From Methyloversatilis universalis (GTDB lineage: Bacteria > Pseudomonadota > Gammaproteobacteria > Methylococcales > Methylococcaceae), in assembly GCA_020723665.1 (NCBI GenBank), contig DYIL01000023.1, positions 13,784 through 50,598 on the forward strand: a DNA stretch of 36,815 nt. Direction: 5' to 3'. Both the position numbers and the translations under genes were made by a program. This document shows positions 23,740-31,104 of this stretch, piece by piece; position 1 is the stretch's first letter, and each line of letters begins with the position of its first letter. A model generated the notes under the pieces. It was not told the origin of the DNA. It saw nothing but the letters and a program-made list of their open reading frames with translations, and ran no database searches.

Positions 23740-24117
23740 ATGAGCAAGAAAGAAGAAAAGGTCTACGCCCAGGAAGAAATCGAGGAACGCCTGAAACGAG
23801 AGCTTCCGCATTGGTATTACGAGAACGGCTGGATACGCCGGAAGTTCAAGACCCACGGCTGGAAATCCACCCTGATGGTGGTGAATACGGTCGGGCACCT
23901 CGCGGAAGCCGCCTGGCATCACCCCGATCTGACCGTTTCTTATGCGTTCGTCATCGTCAAACTCGCGACCCACTCGGCGAAAGGCGTGACGGACAAGGAT
24001 TTCGCGTTGGCGAAAAAGATCGAGGAAGTCGTGCAGTGGCGTCCCAGTGAAGAGACCGGCGGCATCCTGGAAGGCACGCCGGATGATCCGCGCCTGAGAT
24101 ACCTCAAGTACGACTGA
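23740..24117 (+). CDS. Pterin-4a-carbinolamine dehydratase family protein
   Basis: This 125-residue protein has the PCD/DCoH fold signature: HWYYENGWIRRKF, then HLAEAAWHHPDLTVSY with H60-H61-P62, then VIVKLATH (H78) and GVTDKDFALAKKIE. The three histidines are the catalytic set. PCD recycles 4a-hydroxytetrahydropterin after aromatic amino-acid hydroxylases. No hydroxylase is nearby, so the role may instead lie in molybdopterin or folate-related pterin metabolism. The ATG at 23740 has CCGGAGG upstream. The last 14 bp overlap the end of hflD in convergent orientation. The C-terminal extension (ETGGILEGTPDDPRLRYLKYD) is longer than usual. Confidence 0.87.
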   Translation: MSKKEEKVYAQEEIEERLKRELPHWYYENGWIRRKFKTHGWKSTLMVVNTVGHLAEAAWHHPDLTVSYAFVIVKLATHSAKGVTDKDFALAKKIEEVVQWRPSEETGGILEGTPDDPRLRYLKYD

Positions 24118-24733
24118 GCGATTCCAGCAACTGCCGCGCTTCCTTTTGCAGTTTCGGGCGAAGGAACAGCAACTTCCATCGGCTGCCGCCGCATCTCCGC
24201 CACAGGACCACCGAGCGGATGCCGGCCAGCAACAGCGAACGAATTCTGTTGCCGTTTTCCGGATCGGACAGATACATCTGCTCGCCGGTCACCAGAACCC
24301 TCGGCGTCAGTTGACTGACGGTCTGCTGATAGGCTTGGGCTAAGGTAGCGAGCACCTCTTCGTCCAGAACGCCCCGCTCCGCCGCCAGGGCGGAAGCTTT
24401 TTCCATGCCTGCACGTATGGTTTCGAGCATTTGGGGCTGCTTCATCAGCTTGCGTTCGAGAAAGATGAGCGTCGACGCATAGCGCGCCTGCTCCGGATCC
24501 ACGACATCGGGACCGCCCAGTTGTTTTTCGATCTGCCTGAGTCCAGTCATAATGCAGTGGAGTCCGCCGTAAACATCCACCACGTCCCCCGAGTCTATCT
24601 TGAGCACGCTGCCGATGCTGACCGCCATGTCTTCGCGATCGGCCGTTCCCCGCTTCGCGATGTGCTGCACGAGATAGACCGCCTGGGCCAGACCGGCCAA
24701 AGCGATCACTTGATTGCGTAGATTCTTCGTCAT
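24104..24733 (-). CDS. hflD: HflD-like lysogenization regulator homolog
   Basis: This 209-residue protein matches HflD (YcfC), a peripheral membrane protein of gammaproteobacteria. Conserved segments are NQVIALAGLAQAVYLVQHIA at the N-terminus, GLHCIMTGLRQIEKQL, RYASTLIFLERKL and the basic C-terminal part GIRSVVLWRRCGGSRWKLLFLRPKL. In E. coli it binds lambda CII and lies beside mnmA and purB. Here those partners are absent and its upstream neighbour is a MazG-like gene 40 bp away. Its 3' end overlaps the pterin dehydratase gene by 14 bp. Confidence 0.9.
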   Translation of the reverse strand: MTKNLRNQVIALAGLAQAVYLVQHIAKRGTADREDMAVSIGSVLKIDSGDVVDVYGGLHCIMTGLRQIEKQLGGPDVVDPEQARYASTLIFLERKLMKQPQMLETIRAGMEKASALAAERGVLDEEVLATLAQAYQQTVSQLTPRVLVTGEQMYLSDPENGNRIRSLLLAGIRSVVLWRRCGGSRWKLLFLRPKLQKEARQLLESLSRT

Positions 24734-24773
24734 GACTGAGTGCGATTGATGCAGAGGAATTCCGTGCGCCGGA

Positions 24774-25130
24774 TTACCTTTGGCGCCGATTGTATTTCAC
24801 CGCGTTTCCCTTGGCCAATTCGACCGGGTATTTTTCGGCGTTCTTCCGCATCTTTTCATCCACTGCCGCCTCCAGATCGATATTCAGCTGGTCGGCCAGC
24901 CGCAGCAGATAAATCAGGACGTCGGCGATCTCCTCCCGCACAGCGCTATAGTCTTCCTGTTTTTCCGACAGGCGGCGCGATTCCTCGTCCTTAAGCCATA
25001 GAAAACGTTCCAGCAACTCCGCCGCCTCCACCGAAAGCGCGATCGCGAGATTTTTCGGACTGTGGAATTGCTCCCAGTCTCTTTCGTCGGCGAACTCCCG
25101 TAGAGCCTGTTGTATCGCTGCGATGTTCAT
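24774..25130 (-). CDS. MazG-like nucleotide pyrophosphohydrolase
   Basis: This 118-residue all-alpha NTP pyrophosphatase belongs to the RS21-C6/dCTPase branch. It opens with LREFADERDWEQFHSPKNLAIALSVEAAELLERFLW, which contains the first metal-binding E-x2-E (EAAELLE). The second pair is in REEIADVLIYLLRLAD (E-x2-D). Enzymes of this type remove non-canonical or excess dNTPs such as dCTP. The length is typical. It is upstream of hflD on the same strand by 40 bp. Confidence 0.9.
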   Translation of the reverse strand: MNIAAIQQALREFADERDWEQFHSPKNLAIALSVEAAELLERFLWLKDEESRRLSEKQEDYSAVREEIADVLIYLLRLADQLNIDLEAAVDEKMRKNAEKYPVELAKGNAVKYNRRQR

Positions 25131-25282
25131 GGAAAGCTCTGCCAGCGTATTTTTTTATTGCGGCGGATTAAGCGAAAATAGTTAACACGAATCTGGCGAC
25201 AGAATGAATACACCCAGTTCTGGACGAACCCTCCGTGATTTCGTTCAATGTTCGTAAACCATCGCTCATGAAGGTGTAAAAA

Positions 25283-25591
25283 ATGGAAAGTCTTATTCAG
25301 AACTTACAACGCACGATTCGCGCCTTGGAAACGCTGAGCGAAAAAAAACTGCCGGAAGCCGATCAGGTGGATGAGCTACTTGATCAACTGTTTCAGCAGA
25401 AAATCGACTTGGTCAATATCAACGTCAGCAATTCGTCCCCGATCTATCAGCAGGCGGTTCAGGCCATGAACCAAGCGGCGACTCACGTCGAGAGAGCCGT
25501 CAAAGAGCCGTCCCGAACGGCCGAGGCCGTCCCGGTCGTATTCGACGCCGTCGGCAAGCTGGCCAAGTTGTTGAATCATGTGATGCCTTGA
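25283..25591 (+). CDS. Small helical protein of unknown function
   Basis: This 102-residue protein starts at ATG 25283, preceded by GAAGGTG. It is almost entirely predicted helix: LIQNLQRTIRALETLSE, EADQVDELLDQLFQQKIDLVN, PIYQQAVQAMNQAATHVERAVKE and AVPVVFDAVGKLAKLLNHV. There are no cysteines or signal peptide. It looks like a cytoplasmic helical bundle or a partner-binding protein. I do not recognise the family. The metallophosphoesterase starts 5 bp after its stop, so they probably form an operon. Confidence 0.75.
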   Translation: MESLIQNLQRTIRALETLSEKKLPEADQVDELLDQLFQQKIDLVNINVSNSSPIYQQAVQAMNQAATHVERAVKEPSRTAEAVPVVFDAVGKLAKLLNHVMP

Positions 25592-25596
25592 CACGA

Positions 25597-26649
25597 ATGC
25601 AGCCCACGCAGCCGGCCGGACGCTTCTCCTTCCCCCCGCTGGAGGCGGCGGGCGGTCCAGCGCTCGCATCAAAATCCACCTCGCTTGCTCACCTTCGTTG
25701 TCCTCCCATAGACCCCGAGACCTATAGATGGCTTGAGCGGCGGGTCGGACGCTGCCATCTCAACCAAAGACTAGGCATAGAACACGATTTCGAAGCGCGG
25801 GTATTCGGTCAGGGACGTACATTGTTCCATATCGAAAATTGGTACTCGATGCACGGTTTGATGCGCCATATCCTTAAGCTGTTGTGGCTGCACGATCGAG
25901 GCCGCGAAAATGCCCGGACCATAGAGATCCGTCACAACGAAATCGGGCTCGAACGGCTTCCAAGGGCGTTCGACGGATTCACCCTGCTGCACGTCACCGA
26001 CCTTCATCTGGACATCGCGGAGGACATTCCGCATGCGCTCATCGACGCCTTGAACCGGGTCGATGACTACGACATCTGCGTTCTGACCGGCGATTTTCGC
26101 GCAAAGACCTTTGGCCCATACGAACAGACTCTGGCAGCCATGGCAATGGTCCGTCCGTTTCTGAAAGGACCGGTCTACGGCGTTCTCGGCAATCACGACA
26201 CGATCCGCATGGCGCCCGGACTGGAAACGCTCGGAATCCACATGCTGCTGAACGAATCGGTTGCCCTCACCCGAGGCGATGCGACCATTTATCTTGCCGG
26301 TATCGACGACCCTCACTATTACCGCGCGGACAACATCGAAAAAGCGACCGACCAGATTCCCGAGGACTCGGTTTCCATTCTGCTTTCACACTCGCCGGAA
26401 ATGTATCGGCATGCGGCTTATGCCAATTTCGACGTGATGCTGAGCGGCCATACCCACGGCGGCCAAATCTGCTTGCCCGGACGCATCCCCGTCATGCTCA
26501 ACGCGAACGCCCCCAGGGCGTTCTGCAACGGACCCTGGCGTTATCATTCCCTGCAGGGCTACACATCGGCGGGCAGCGGTGTCAGCATTGTGGACGTGCG
26601 ATTGAACTGCCCGCCGGAGATAACCCTCCATCATCTGCGCTCGATCTAA
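25597..26649 (+). CDS. Calcineurin-like metallophosphoesterase (YkuE-type)
   Basis: This protein of 350 residues carries the full two-metal phosphoesterase motif set: DLHLD (135-139), GDF (165-167), GNHD (198-201), LSHSPE and GHTHGG near residues 268-293. The GHTHGGQ ending is typical of the YkuE/UDP-diacylglucosamine-like branch. The first 120 residues are unusual: no transmembrane helix, but a Pro-rich start, then a conserved-looking RTLFHIENWYSMHGLMRH stretch. The ATG at 25597 has no good ribosome binding site. A TTG at 25588 overlapping the preceding stop is the alternative. The stop codon lies at the tip of the palindromic element that follows. The substrate is unknown. Confidence 0.87.
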   Translation: MQPTQPAGRFSFPPLEAAGGPALASKSTSLAHLRCPPIDPETYRWLERRVGRCHLNQRLGIEHDFEARVFGQGRTLFHIENWYSMHGLMRHILKLLWLHDRGRENARTIEIRHNEIGLERLPRAFDGFTLLHVTDLHLDIAEDIPHALIDALNRVDDYDICVLTGDFRAKTFGPYEQTLAAMAMVRPFLKGPVYGVLGNHDTIRMAPGLETLGIHMLLNESVALTRGDATIYLAGIDDPHYYRADNIEKATDQIPEDSVSILLSHSPEMYRHAAYANFDVMLSGHTHGGQICLPGRIPVMLNANAPRAFCNGPWRYHSLQGYTSAGSGVSIVDVRLNCPPEITLHHLRSI

Positions 26650-26857
26650 GGAAGCTCTGATTAAGTTTCCAGTAGGAAAAGCGAACAGTGCAACTGTTGG
26701 ATCTAAAAGGCCCTCACCCAACCCAATCACTCCGCAAGCGGCGCTTACGCGTGCACCCGTTCGCCGGGAGCGAACGCTAACGTGCGAAGCACGGCCCTTC
26801 GACAAGCTCAGGACAGGTTTGTCCCAGCGGGAGAGGGCTTATTCAGAGCTTCCCTAA
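26647..26857. mobile_element. MITE-like nested palindromic element, about 210 bp
   Basis: The ends are inverted repeats of about 17 bp: AGGAAGCTCTGATTAAG on the left (26649-26665) and, read inward on the minus strand, GGGAAGCTCTGAATAAG on the right (about 26838-26854). Both are flanked by TA, consistent with a TA target duplication. Inside, GGCCCTCACCCAAC (26709-26722) is mirrored by GCGGGAGAGGGCTT (26827-26840), and the centre has a perfect hairpin CGTTCGC-CGGGA-GCGAACG. It also holds the motif TTCGACAAGCTCAGGACAG, which is common in bacterial intergenic repeats. There is no coding frame. It is probably a non-autonomous element mobilised by an IS elsewhere. Confidence 0.7.
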
Positions 26858-27339
26858 TAAGGCTGCTCGCGTATCCGAAGCTGAAAAAGGATGCGCGAGA
26901 CCGCGAGCTCCAGGAACACAAAGCCGGCAACCAAACCGGCAATTTGGATCAGTTCCAAACCCAGTTCGACACGCACCGCGAGTAGCGGAAACAGGGACTC
27001 CGGGAGCTGATCGAGTCCGAACGCCATGCCGCTGACCGGAACACCTAGGCGTCTCTTGAGAAAGCTGGAAAACAGATCGCCCAGCATGGCAGAAGCTCCG
27101 ATCCAAACCCCCAGTTCGAAAGGAAGTTCCACGCCCCAAGCGGCCAATCCCGTGACCGGAATCGCGCTGATGAACCCCCGCCAAGTTTTGGACGAGCCGA
27201 ATAGGGGGCGTCCGTCAATGAAGCGGACACCGCCGTCTATCGGTACGGCCAATCGTTCGCCAAGCGCTTTGCTGATCAATATGGGAACGCCGTTGGCCAC
27301 CATCAGCAGGACCAGAAGCTTTAACTCTAACATGATCAC
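26854..27339 (-). CDS. CDP-archaeol synthase-like (CarS/DUF46) membrane protein
   Basis: This 161-residue polytopic protein has the CarS hallmark PIDGGVRFIDGRPLFGSSKTWRGF (33-56), then GDLFSSFLKRRLGV and the LDQLPESLFPLL segment. Archaeal CarS transfers CMP from CTP to an unsaturated archaetidic acid. CdsA catalyses the equivalent bacterial step. Bacterial homologs like this one have no established substrate. About four membrane helices are evident. The stop codon lies at the tip of the palindromic element at 26647-26857, so the last residues may have been set by that insertion. The DUF1614 gene lies 49 bp upstream on the same strand, and the two probably form an operon. Confidence 0.82.
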   Translation of the reverse strand: MIMLELKLLVLLMVANGVPILISKALGERLAVPIDGGVRFIDGRPLFGSSKTWRGFISAIPVTGLAAWGVELPFELGVWIGASAMLGDLFSSFLKRRLGVPVSGMAFGLDQLPESLFPLLAVRVELGLELIQIAGLVAGFVFLELAVSRILFQLRIREQPY

Positions 27340-27388
27340 CTTGATCGGCCATCGAAAGCCACCACCCCGATTCGAGAACTTCGCCGAA

Positions 27389-28069
27389 TCAACTCAGAAG
27401 CACGGCCACCAGGCCCGTCATGAAAATGCCGTCGAAAGTGCCGGCGCCCCCGATGGAGGCAATCGGAGCCGCCATGCGGCGGATGTCTTTCAGGCGCAAC
27501 AGATCGGCACCGATCAAGACCCCCAGGGATCCCGAAATATAGGCGAGCGGCGACCGGTATTCGCCCCCTAGAAAAATGGCGGCCAGCGCCGCCGCAAGTG
27601 GAGCCACGAGAACCGGCATGCCGATGCCGACGCCGGGAATGGGGCGGCTCATGACATAACTGACCAAAGCGACGAATGCGGTCGCCACAACGATCTGCAA
27701 AGACGGAACGCCGAAGTTCTTGATCAAGTACAGCGAGAACAGCACCGGCACCAAACAGCCACCCACGTTCACCGCGACTTGAGTGCGGCCGGTAAAAGGC
27801 ACCGGAGGACGACGCAGCAAACCGTATCCGATTCTTTCGACCTGCGGCGGCGGCGCGGACACGCGCAGCGTAAACAATGGCAAATTGACGGCGCTGCCGA
27901 GCAGGGACGTAATCAACAGCGTCAGCGCCGACTCGGGATTCAAACCGAGTTTCTGGAAAGTCAAGGTAATCAGCCCGAGTTTAATGCTGAAGACAATCCA
28001 CAGCAGCAGGCCCAGAAAGAACAGAAAGTAGATGGGTGAAAACGGCGATCGCACCAGCATAGATCCCAT
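27389..28069 (-). CDS. DUF1614 membrane protein
   Basis: This 226-residue protein has about seven hydrophobic segments. Its C-terminal part carries conserved motifs of the DUF1614 family: SRPIPGVGIGMP, PLAYISGSLGVLIGADLL and GGAGTFDGIF. The function is unknown. A gene for a CarS-like enzyme follows, so a shared membrane-lipid task is possible, but this is inference from adjacency. The ATG at 28069 is used. A second ATG nine bases later (28060) is an equally good candidate, and neither has a strong ribosome binding site. It starts right after the hsp20 terminator, so it may be transcribed separately. Confidence 0.82.
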   Translation of the reverse strand: MGSMLVRSPFSPIYFLFFLGLLLWIVFSIKLGLITLTFQKLGLNPESALTLLITSLLGSAVNLPLFTLRVSAPPPQVERIGYGLLRRPPVPFTGRTQVAVNVGGCLVPVLFSLYLIKNFGVPSLQIVVATAFVALVSYVMSRPIPGVGIGMPVLVAPLAAALAAIFLGGEYRSPLAYISGSLGVLIGADLLRLKDIRRMAAPIASIGGAGTFDGIFMTGLVAVLLS

Positions 28070-28074
28070 GTGTT

Positions 28075-28105
28075 AAAAGGGCCGCGGGACATTGCCTCGC
28101 GGCCC
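28075..28105 (-). terminator. Intrinsic terminator after hsp20
   Basis: On the minus strand GGGCCGCG and CGCGGCCC form an 8-bp GC stem (28079-28105), followed by TTTT. It lies just downstream of the hsp20 stop and immediately before the DUF1614 start. Confidence 0.75.
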
Positions 28106-28113
28106 CTGACGGC

Positions 28114-28620
28114 TCATTCCACTTTAATGCTTTTACGCTTGGAAGCGGCCACCTTCGGAATGGTCAGCTCCAGTACGCCGTCCTTGAAACTCGCTTTGGC
28201 CTTATCGCCTTCCACCGGACAAGGCAAGCGGATGGTCCGCTGAAACTCGCCCCGACTCAACTCGCGCCGATAAAACTGGCCTTTTTCCTCTTCTTCCTCG
28301 CGCTGGGTCGTAGCCCGAATACTGAGTGTATTGTCCTGCAACGAAACATCGAGATTTTCCTTGCTGACTCCCGGAAGTTCCGCGCGTACCACTAACTCCT
28401 GCTCGCGGTCGATCACGTCCACTCTAGGCATGCGTCCACTGGAGAAGAATTCCCGCTCCGGCCAAGCACGGCCGAAAAAGAACGGTTGCATCCAATTCCG
28501 CCGCACGTCGTCGAACCATTGCTCTATCTCGTCCCAAGGACTCAAGAATTGCCCCGCCGGTTGCTGGGCCACTTCTTTGCCGGTGGACTGTTTTTTCTGA
28601 TTTTCTTTCTTGTCGGTCAT
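28114..28620 (-). CDS. Hsp20 family small heat-shock protein
   Basis: This 168-residue ATP-independent holdase starts at ATG 28620, preceded by AAAGGAGGAAA. The N-terminal arm is polar, then Trp/Phe-rich (WDEIEQWFDDVRRNWMQPFFFGRAW). The alpha-crystallin domain runs from about 68 (RVDVIDREQELVVRAELPGVSKENLDV) to the conserved A-x-x-x-x-G-x-L motif (ASFKDGVLELTIPK). The tail ends KSIKVE with the I-x-V-like anchor. It is of the common bacterial class A/C type. A candidate RpoH promoter lies about 80-110 bp upstream. Confidence 0.93.
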   Translation of the reverse strand: MTDKKENQKKQSTGKEVAQQPAGQFLSPWDEIEQWFDDVRRNWMQPFFFGRAWPEREFFSSGRMPRVDVIDREQELVVRAELPGVSKENLDVSLQDNTLSIRATTQREEEEEKGQFYRRELSRGEFQRTIRLPCPVEGDKAKASFKDGVLELTIPKVAASKRKSIKVE

Positions 28621-28949
28621 GGCATTTCCTCCTTTATGTAACACGCGAAGCGAGATTTACCGATCAGGCACAAAGATGCGGGATGTGCCTCAATTCCCAA
28701 ATAAGACCGTCAACGACGTTTTTCAACAGTCTAGTGCAGTTCTATCGCCTTTCTATGTTCTTGCAACATTCGACCACAAGCCCTGTCAAATCATTGCGAA
28801 AATGCTTCGTCCAGAAAAGTGGCGCATTTTGAGCGCATCTCCGATCATTCCCCCTTTTCTCCGGCCTGCCGGTGCCTGAAAACACCATTTTGCATCGCCC
28901 TTTCATATTCGCTACTCTAACTTACCGGATAAACAACCGCTATCTGTTG
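28621..28949. other. Divergent spacer between hsp20 and the CNNM gene
   Basis: This 329-bp region has no supported gene. It contains the hsp20 leader, with a 7-bp hairpin AGGCACA / TGTGCCT at 28666-28690 about 46 nt before the hsp20 start. That hairpin does not involve the Shine-Dalgarno sequence, so it is not an obvious RNA thermometer. The promoter of the CNNM gene was not located. Confidence 0.45.
28699..28727 (-). promoter_or_regulatory. Weak candidate heat-shock (RpoH) promoter for hsp20
   Basis: On the minus strand GTTGAAA (complement of 28721-28727) is followed 14 nt later by TCTTATTT (complement of 28699-28706). The -35 fits the RpoH consensus CTTGAAA, but the -10 fits CCCCATWT only partly. 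The call rests mainly on the gene being a small heat-shock protein. Confidence 0.3.
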
Positions 28950-30239
28950 ATGGAAATTCTCATATTGGTCTTTCTTTTCCTGCTGAATGGCGTATTCGCC
29001 ATGTCGGAAATGGCCATAGTCTCGTCCCGAAAAATCCGTCTGCAACAGTCCGCCCAAGAAGGCCATTTCGGCGCCAAGGCCGCTCTCCGCTTGGCGAATG
29101 AACCTTCCCATTTCCTTTCCACGATCCAGGTCGGCATCACCCTGATCGGAATTCTCATGGGCGCTTTCGGTGAGGCCGCCATCGCCGGCCGATTGGCCGC
29201 TTATCTCGAACAGTTTCCCGAAATCGCGCCTTATAGCCGCGGTCTGTCGCTCGCGGTAGTCGTCATCGGCATCACATACTTCTCCCTGATCATCGGCGAG
29301 TTGGTCCCCAAGCGGCTGGCACTGCAGAAGCCTGAGAAAATCGCCGCGATCATCGCGCGGCCGATGAACTTCATTTCTTTGGCAGCTTATCCCCTGGTCA
29401 AAGTTCTGAGCTTATCGACGGATTTCATCTTATGGCTTTTTAGAGCTCGACAACCCGAGGAACCTCTGGTCACCGAGAAGGAAATCCGGATTATGATCGA
29501 ACTAGGCACCGCAGCCGGCGTATTCGATAAATCCGAACAGCAGATGGTGTCGAACGTCCTGCGTCTCGATGCTCTTCGCGTAGGGGCGATCATGACGCCC
29601 CGCATGGACATCTATTACCTGGACGTCAAGGATTCGTTCGAGGAAAACCGCCGCAAGATCATCGACAGCCCCTATTCGCGAATCCCCGTGTGCAAGGACG
29701 GGCTAGACAACGTCATAGGATTCGTCCAGGCCAAGGATCTGCTGACCAAAGCCCTTCTCGGGGAGACCATCGACCTTGGCCGATTGATCAAGACCCCGCG
29801 CTATGTCCCGAAGTCCCTTAACCCGATGCAGCTGCTGGAAGAGTTCAAACGTTCCAAAACACCTATGGCCCTGGTCGTGGACGAGTACGGTGAAGTCGCG
29901 GGACTAGTTACGCTCAAGGATGTGATGGAAGCCATCGTGGGCGACATTCCAATGGCCGAACGGGAAGAAGAACCGGAGGCGATCCAGCGCAACGACGGTT
30001 CGTGGCTATTGGACGGAATGCTCAGTACCGAGAAATTCAAACAGATCTTCGACCTAGACGAGTTGCCCGACGAGGCGTCGGGTAATTTCCATACGATAGG
30101 CGGCTTCGTCATGCTGCAACTCGGCCATGTTCCCCGCGCCGCCGACCATTTCGAGTGGAATCATCTTCGTTTCGAAGTGGTCGACATGGACAAGAATCGA
30201 GTGGACAAGCTATTGGTTTCACCGATCGACGCCGGCTGA
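28950..30239 (+). CDS. CNNM/CorC-type (HlyC/CorC) membrane transporter protein
   Basis: This 429-residue protein has a DUF21 membrane domain (about 1-180, with LFLLNGVFAMSEMAIVSSRKIRL and the conserved IIGELVPKRLALQ), then a CBS pair (about 200-330: VGAIMTPRMDIYYLD and MALVVDEYGEVAGLVTLKDVMEAIVGDI) and a C-terminal CorC_HlyC domain (about 345-425). CNNM/CorC proteins take part in Mg2+ homeostasis or efflux, with ATP binding to the CBS domains. The frame opens at 28872, but the ATG at 28950 begins exactly with the first membrane helix. No clear ribosome binding site is present at either. It stands alone on the plus strand. Confidence 0.9.
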   Translation: MEILILVFLFLLNGVFAMSEMAIVSSRKIRLQQSAQEGHFGAKAALRLANEPSHFLSTIQVGITLIGILMGAFGEAAIAGRLAAYLEQFPEIAPYSRGLSLAVVVIGITYFSLIIGELVPKRLALQKPEKIAAIIARPMNFISLAAYPLVKVLSLSTDFILWLFRARQPEEPLVTEKEIRIMIELGTAAGVFDKSEQQMVSNVLRLDALRVGAIMTPRMDIYYLDVKDSFEENRRKIIDSPYSRIPVCKDGLDNVIGFVQAKDLLTKALLGETIDLGRLIKTPRYVPKSLNPMQLLEEFKRSKTPMALVVDEYGEVAGLVTLKDVMEAIVGDIPMAEREEEPEAIQRNDGSWLLDGMLSTEKFKQIFDLDELPDEASGNFHTIGGFVMLQLGHVPRAADHFEWNHLRFEVVDMDKNRVDKLLVSPIDAG

Positions 30240-30277
30240 CCAAGCCTCGAGTTCGACAGCGGCTCCCGCCAGCGGGG

Positions 30278-30463
30278 TCAGCGCAGTTCGCTTTTGGTAG
30301 CGCCACAGCGTGCGCACCGGTAAACCGTGACCAGCTTGCCCTGTCTGACATCAAAAGGCTTTTCCCGCGCCACTGTCCATTTGTGAAAGCCGCTCCGGCA
30401 CAAGGTCTTGCCGGCATGCTTCTCCGAAGCCTTCGGCCGTCGAAAATTGATGACATCCCCCAT
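30278..30463 (-). CDS. Small protein with CXXC knuckle, conserved-looking
   Basis: This is a 61-residue basic protein. It begins with MGDVINFRRPKASEKHAGKT, then CRSGFHKW, and ends with RCARCGATKS. The CARC pair plus the upstream Cys/His could bind one zinc. I recall similar short proteins with an INFRRP start and a CARCGA end in gammaproteobacteria, with no assigned function. It starts 16 bp after the stop of the AlkB-like gene on the same strand, so the two may be co-transcribed. Confidence 0.7.
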   Translation of the reverse strand: MGDVINFRRPKASEKHAGKTLCRSGFHKWTVAREKPFDVRQGKLVTVYRCARCGATKSELR

Positions 30464-30479
30464 GAAGGCCGCTCCTAAA

Positions 30480-31058
30480 TCAGAGAATAATGGTTCTGAA
30501 GGTCAGATTGATGCGCTCAGTCTTAGGCTCCCGCGTCTTCGGCACGGCGTGCCGCCAGCCGTGCTGTAGACTCCCGCCCATGAGCAGGAGGCTGCCGTGG
30601 GTCAAAACGATGTCCAGGGTTTCTCCGGTTTTATTGTGGCGTAGCTTGAACAGCCGCTCGGCACCAAAACTCAAAGACGCGATGAACGGGTTCGGTCCCA
30701 GTTCTCTTTCCTTGTCCGCGTGCCAGCCCAACGAATCCCGACCGTCTCGATAGAGATTGCCGAGCACGCTATTGAACCGGCGCCCGCAAAACCGTTCGAT
30801 GCGCTCCTTGAGGATCAACAAGGTTTCGGTCCACGGCAAGGGCACATGGTCGACGCCCGAATAGCGGTACACCGCGCCCTTGTCGCCGTACCAGCACACC
30901 AGGCGGGGCACCTTGACCCGCCGGCCGAGCATTACGATTTCTTCTTCCCGCCAGGCCAAATCCCGCCGCAGAAGACCATGAAACGAATCCGCTTCCCGTC
31001 GTGGCACAAAATCCTCGACGAAATACAGTTCGCCGTCCCGAGGCGCCAGGTTGATCAT
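30480..31058 (-). CDS. AlkB-like Fe(II)/2-oxoglutarate dioxygenase
   Basis: This 192-residue protein belongs to the ABH2/ABH3-like AlkB group, which oxidatively removes 1-methyladenine and 3-methylcytosine from DNA or RNA. Iron ligands are H113 and D115 (LGWHADKE) and H170 (QHGWRHAVPK). The 2-oxoglutarate arginines are in RINLTFR (R182, R188). The substrate-entry motif NSVLGNLYRDGRDSLGWH is intact. The ATG at 31058 is used. It is followed by the CXXC small gene. A gene for nicotinate phosphoribosyltransferase lies 46 bp upstream on the same strand. Confidence 0.9.
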   Translation of the reverse strand: MINLAPRDGELYFVEDFVPRREADSFHGLLRRDLAWREEEIVMLGRRVKVPRLVCWYGDKGAVYRYSGVDHVPLPWTETLLILKERIERFCGRRFNSVLGNLYRDGRDSLGWHADKERELGPNPFIASLSFGAERLFKLRHNKTGETLDIVLTHGSLLLMGGSLQHGWRHAVPKTREPKTERINLTFRTIIL

Positions 31059-31104
31059 GGACGTTCCATCGCTAAGCTTGACCGCCCGGCGGTTAGGTCT
31101 CGCT

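Noticed and set aside
28621..28690. RNA thermometer in the hsp20 leader
   Set aside because: The only clear hairpin lies about 46 nt upstream of the start and does not pair with the AGGAGG sequence.
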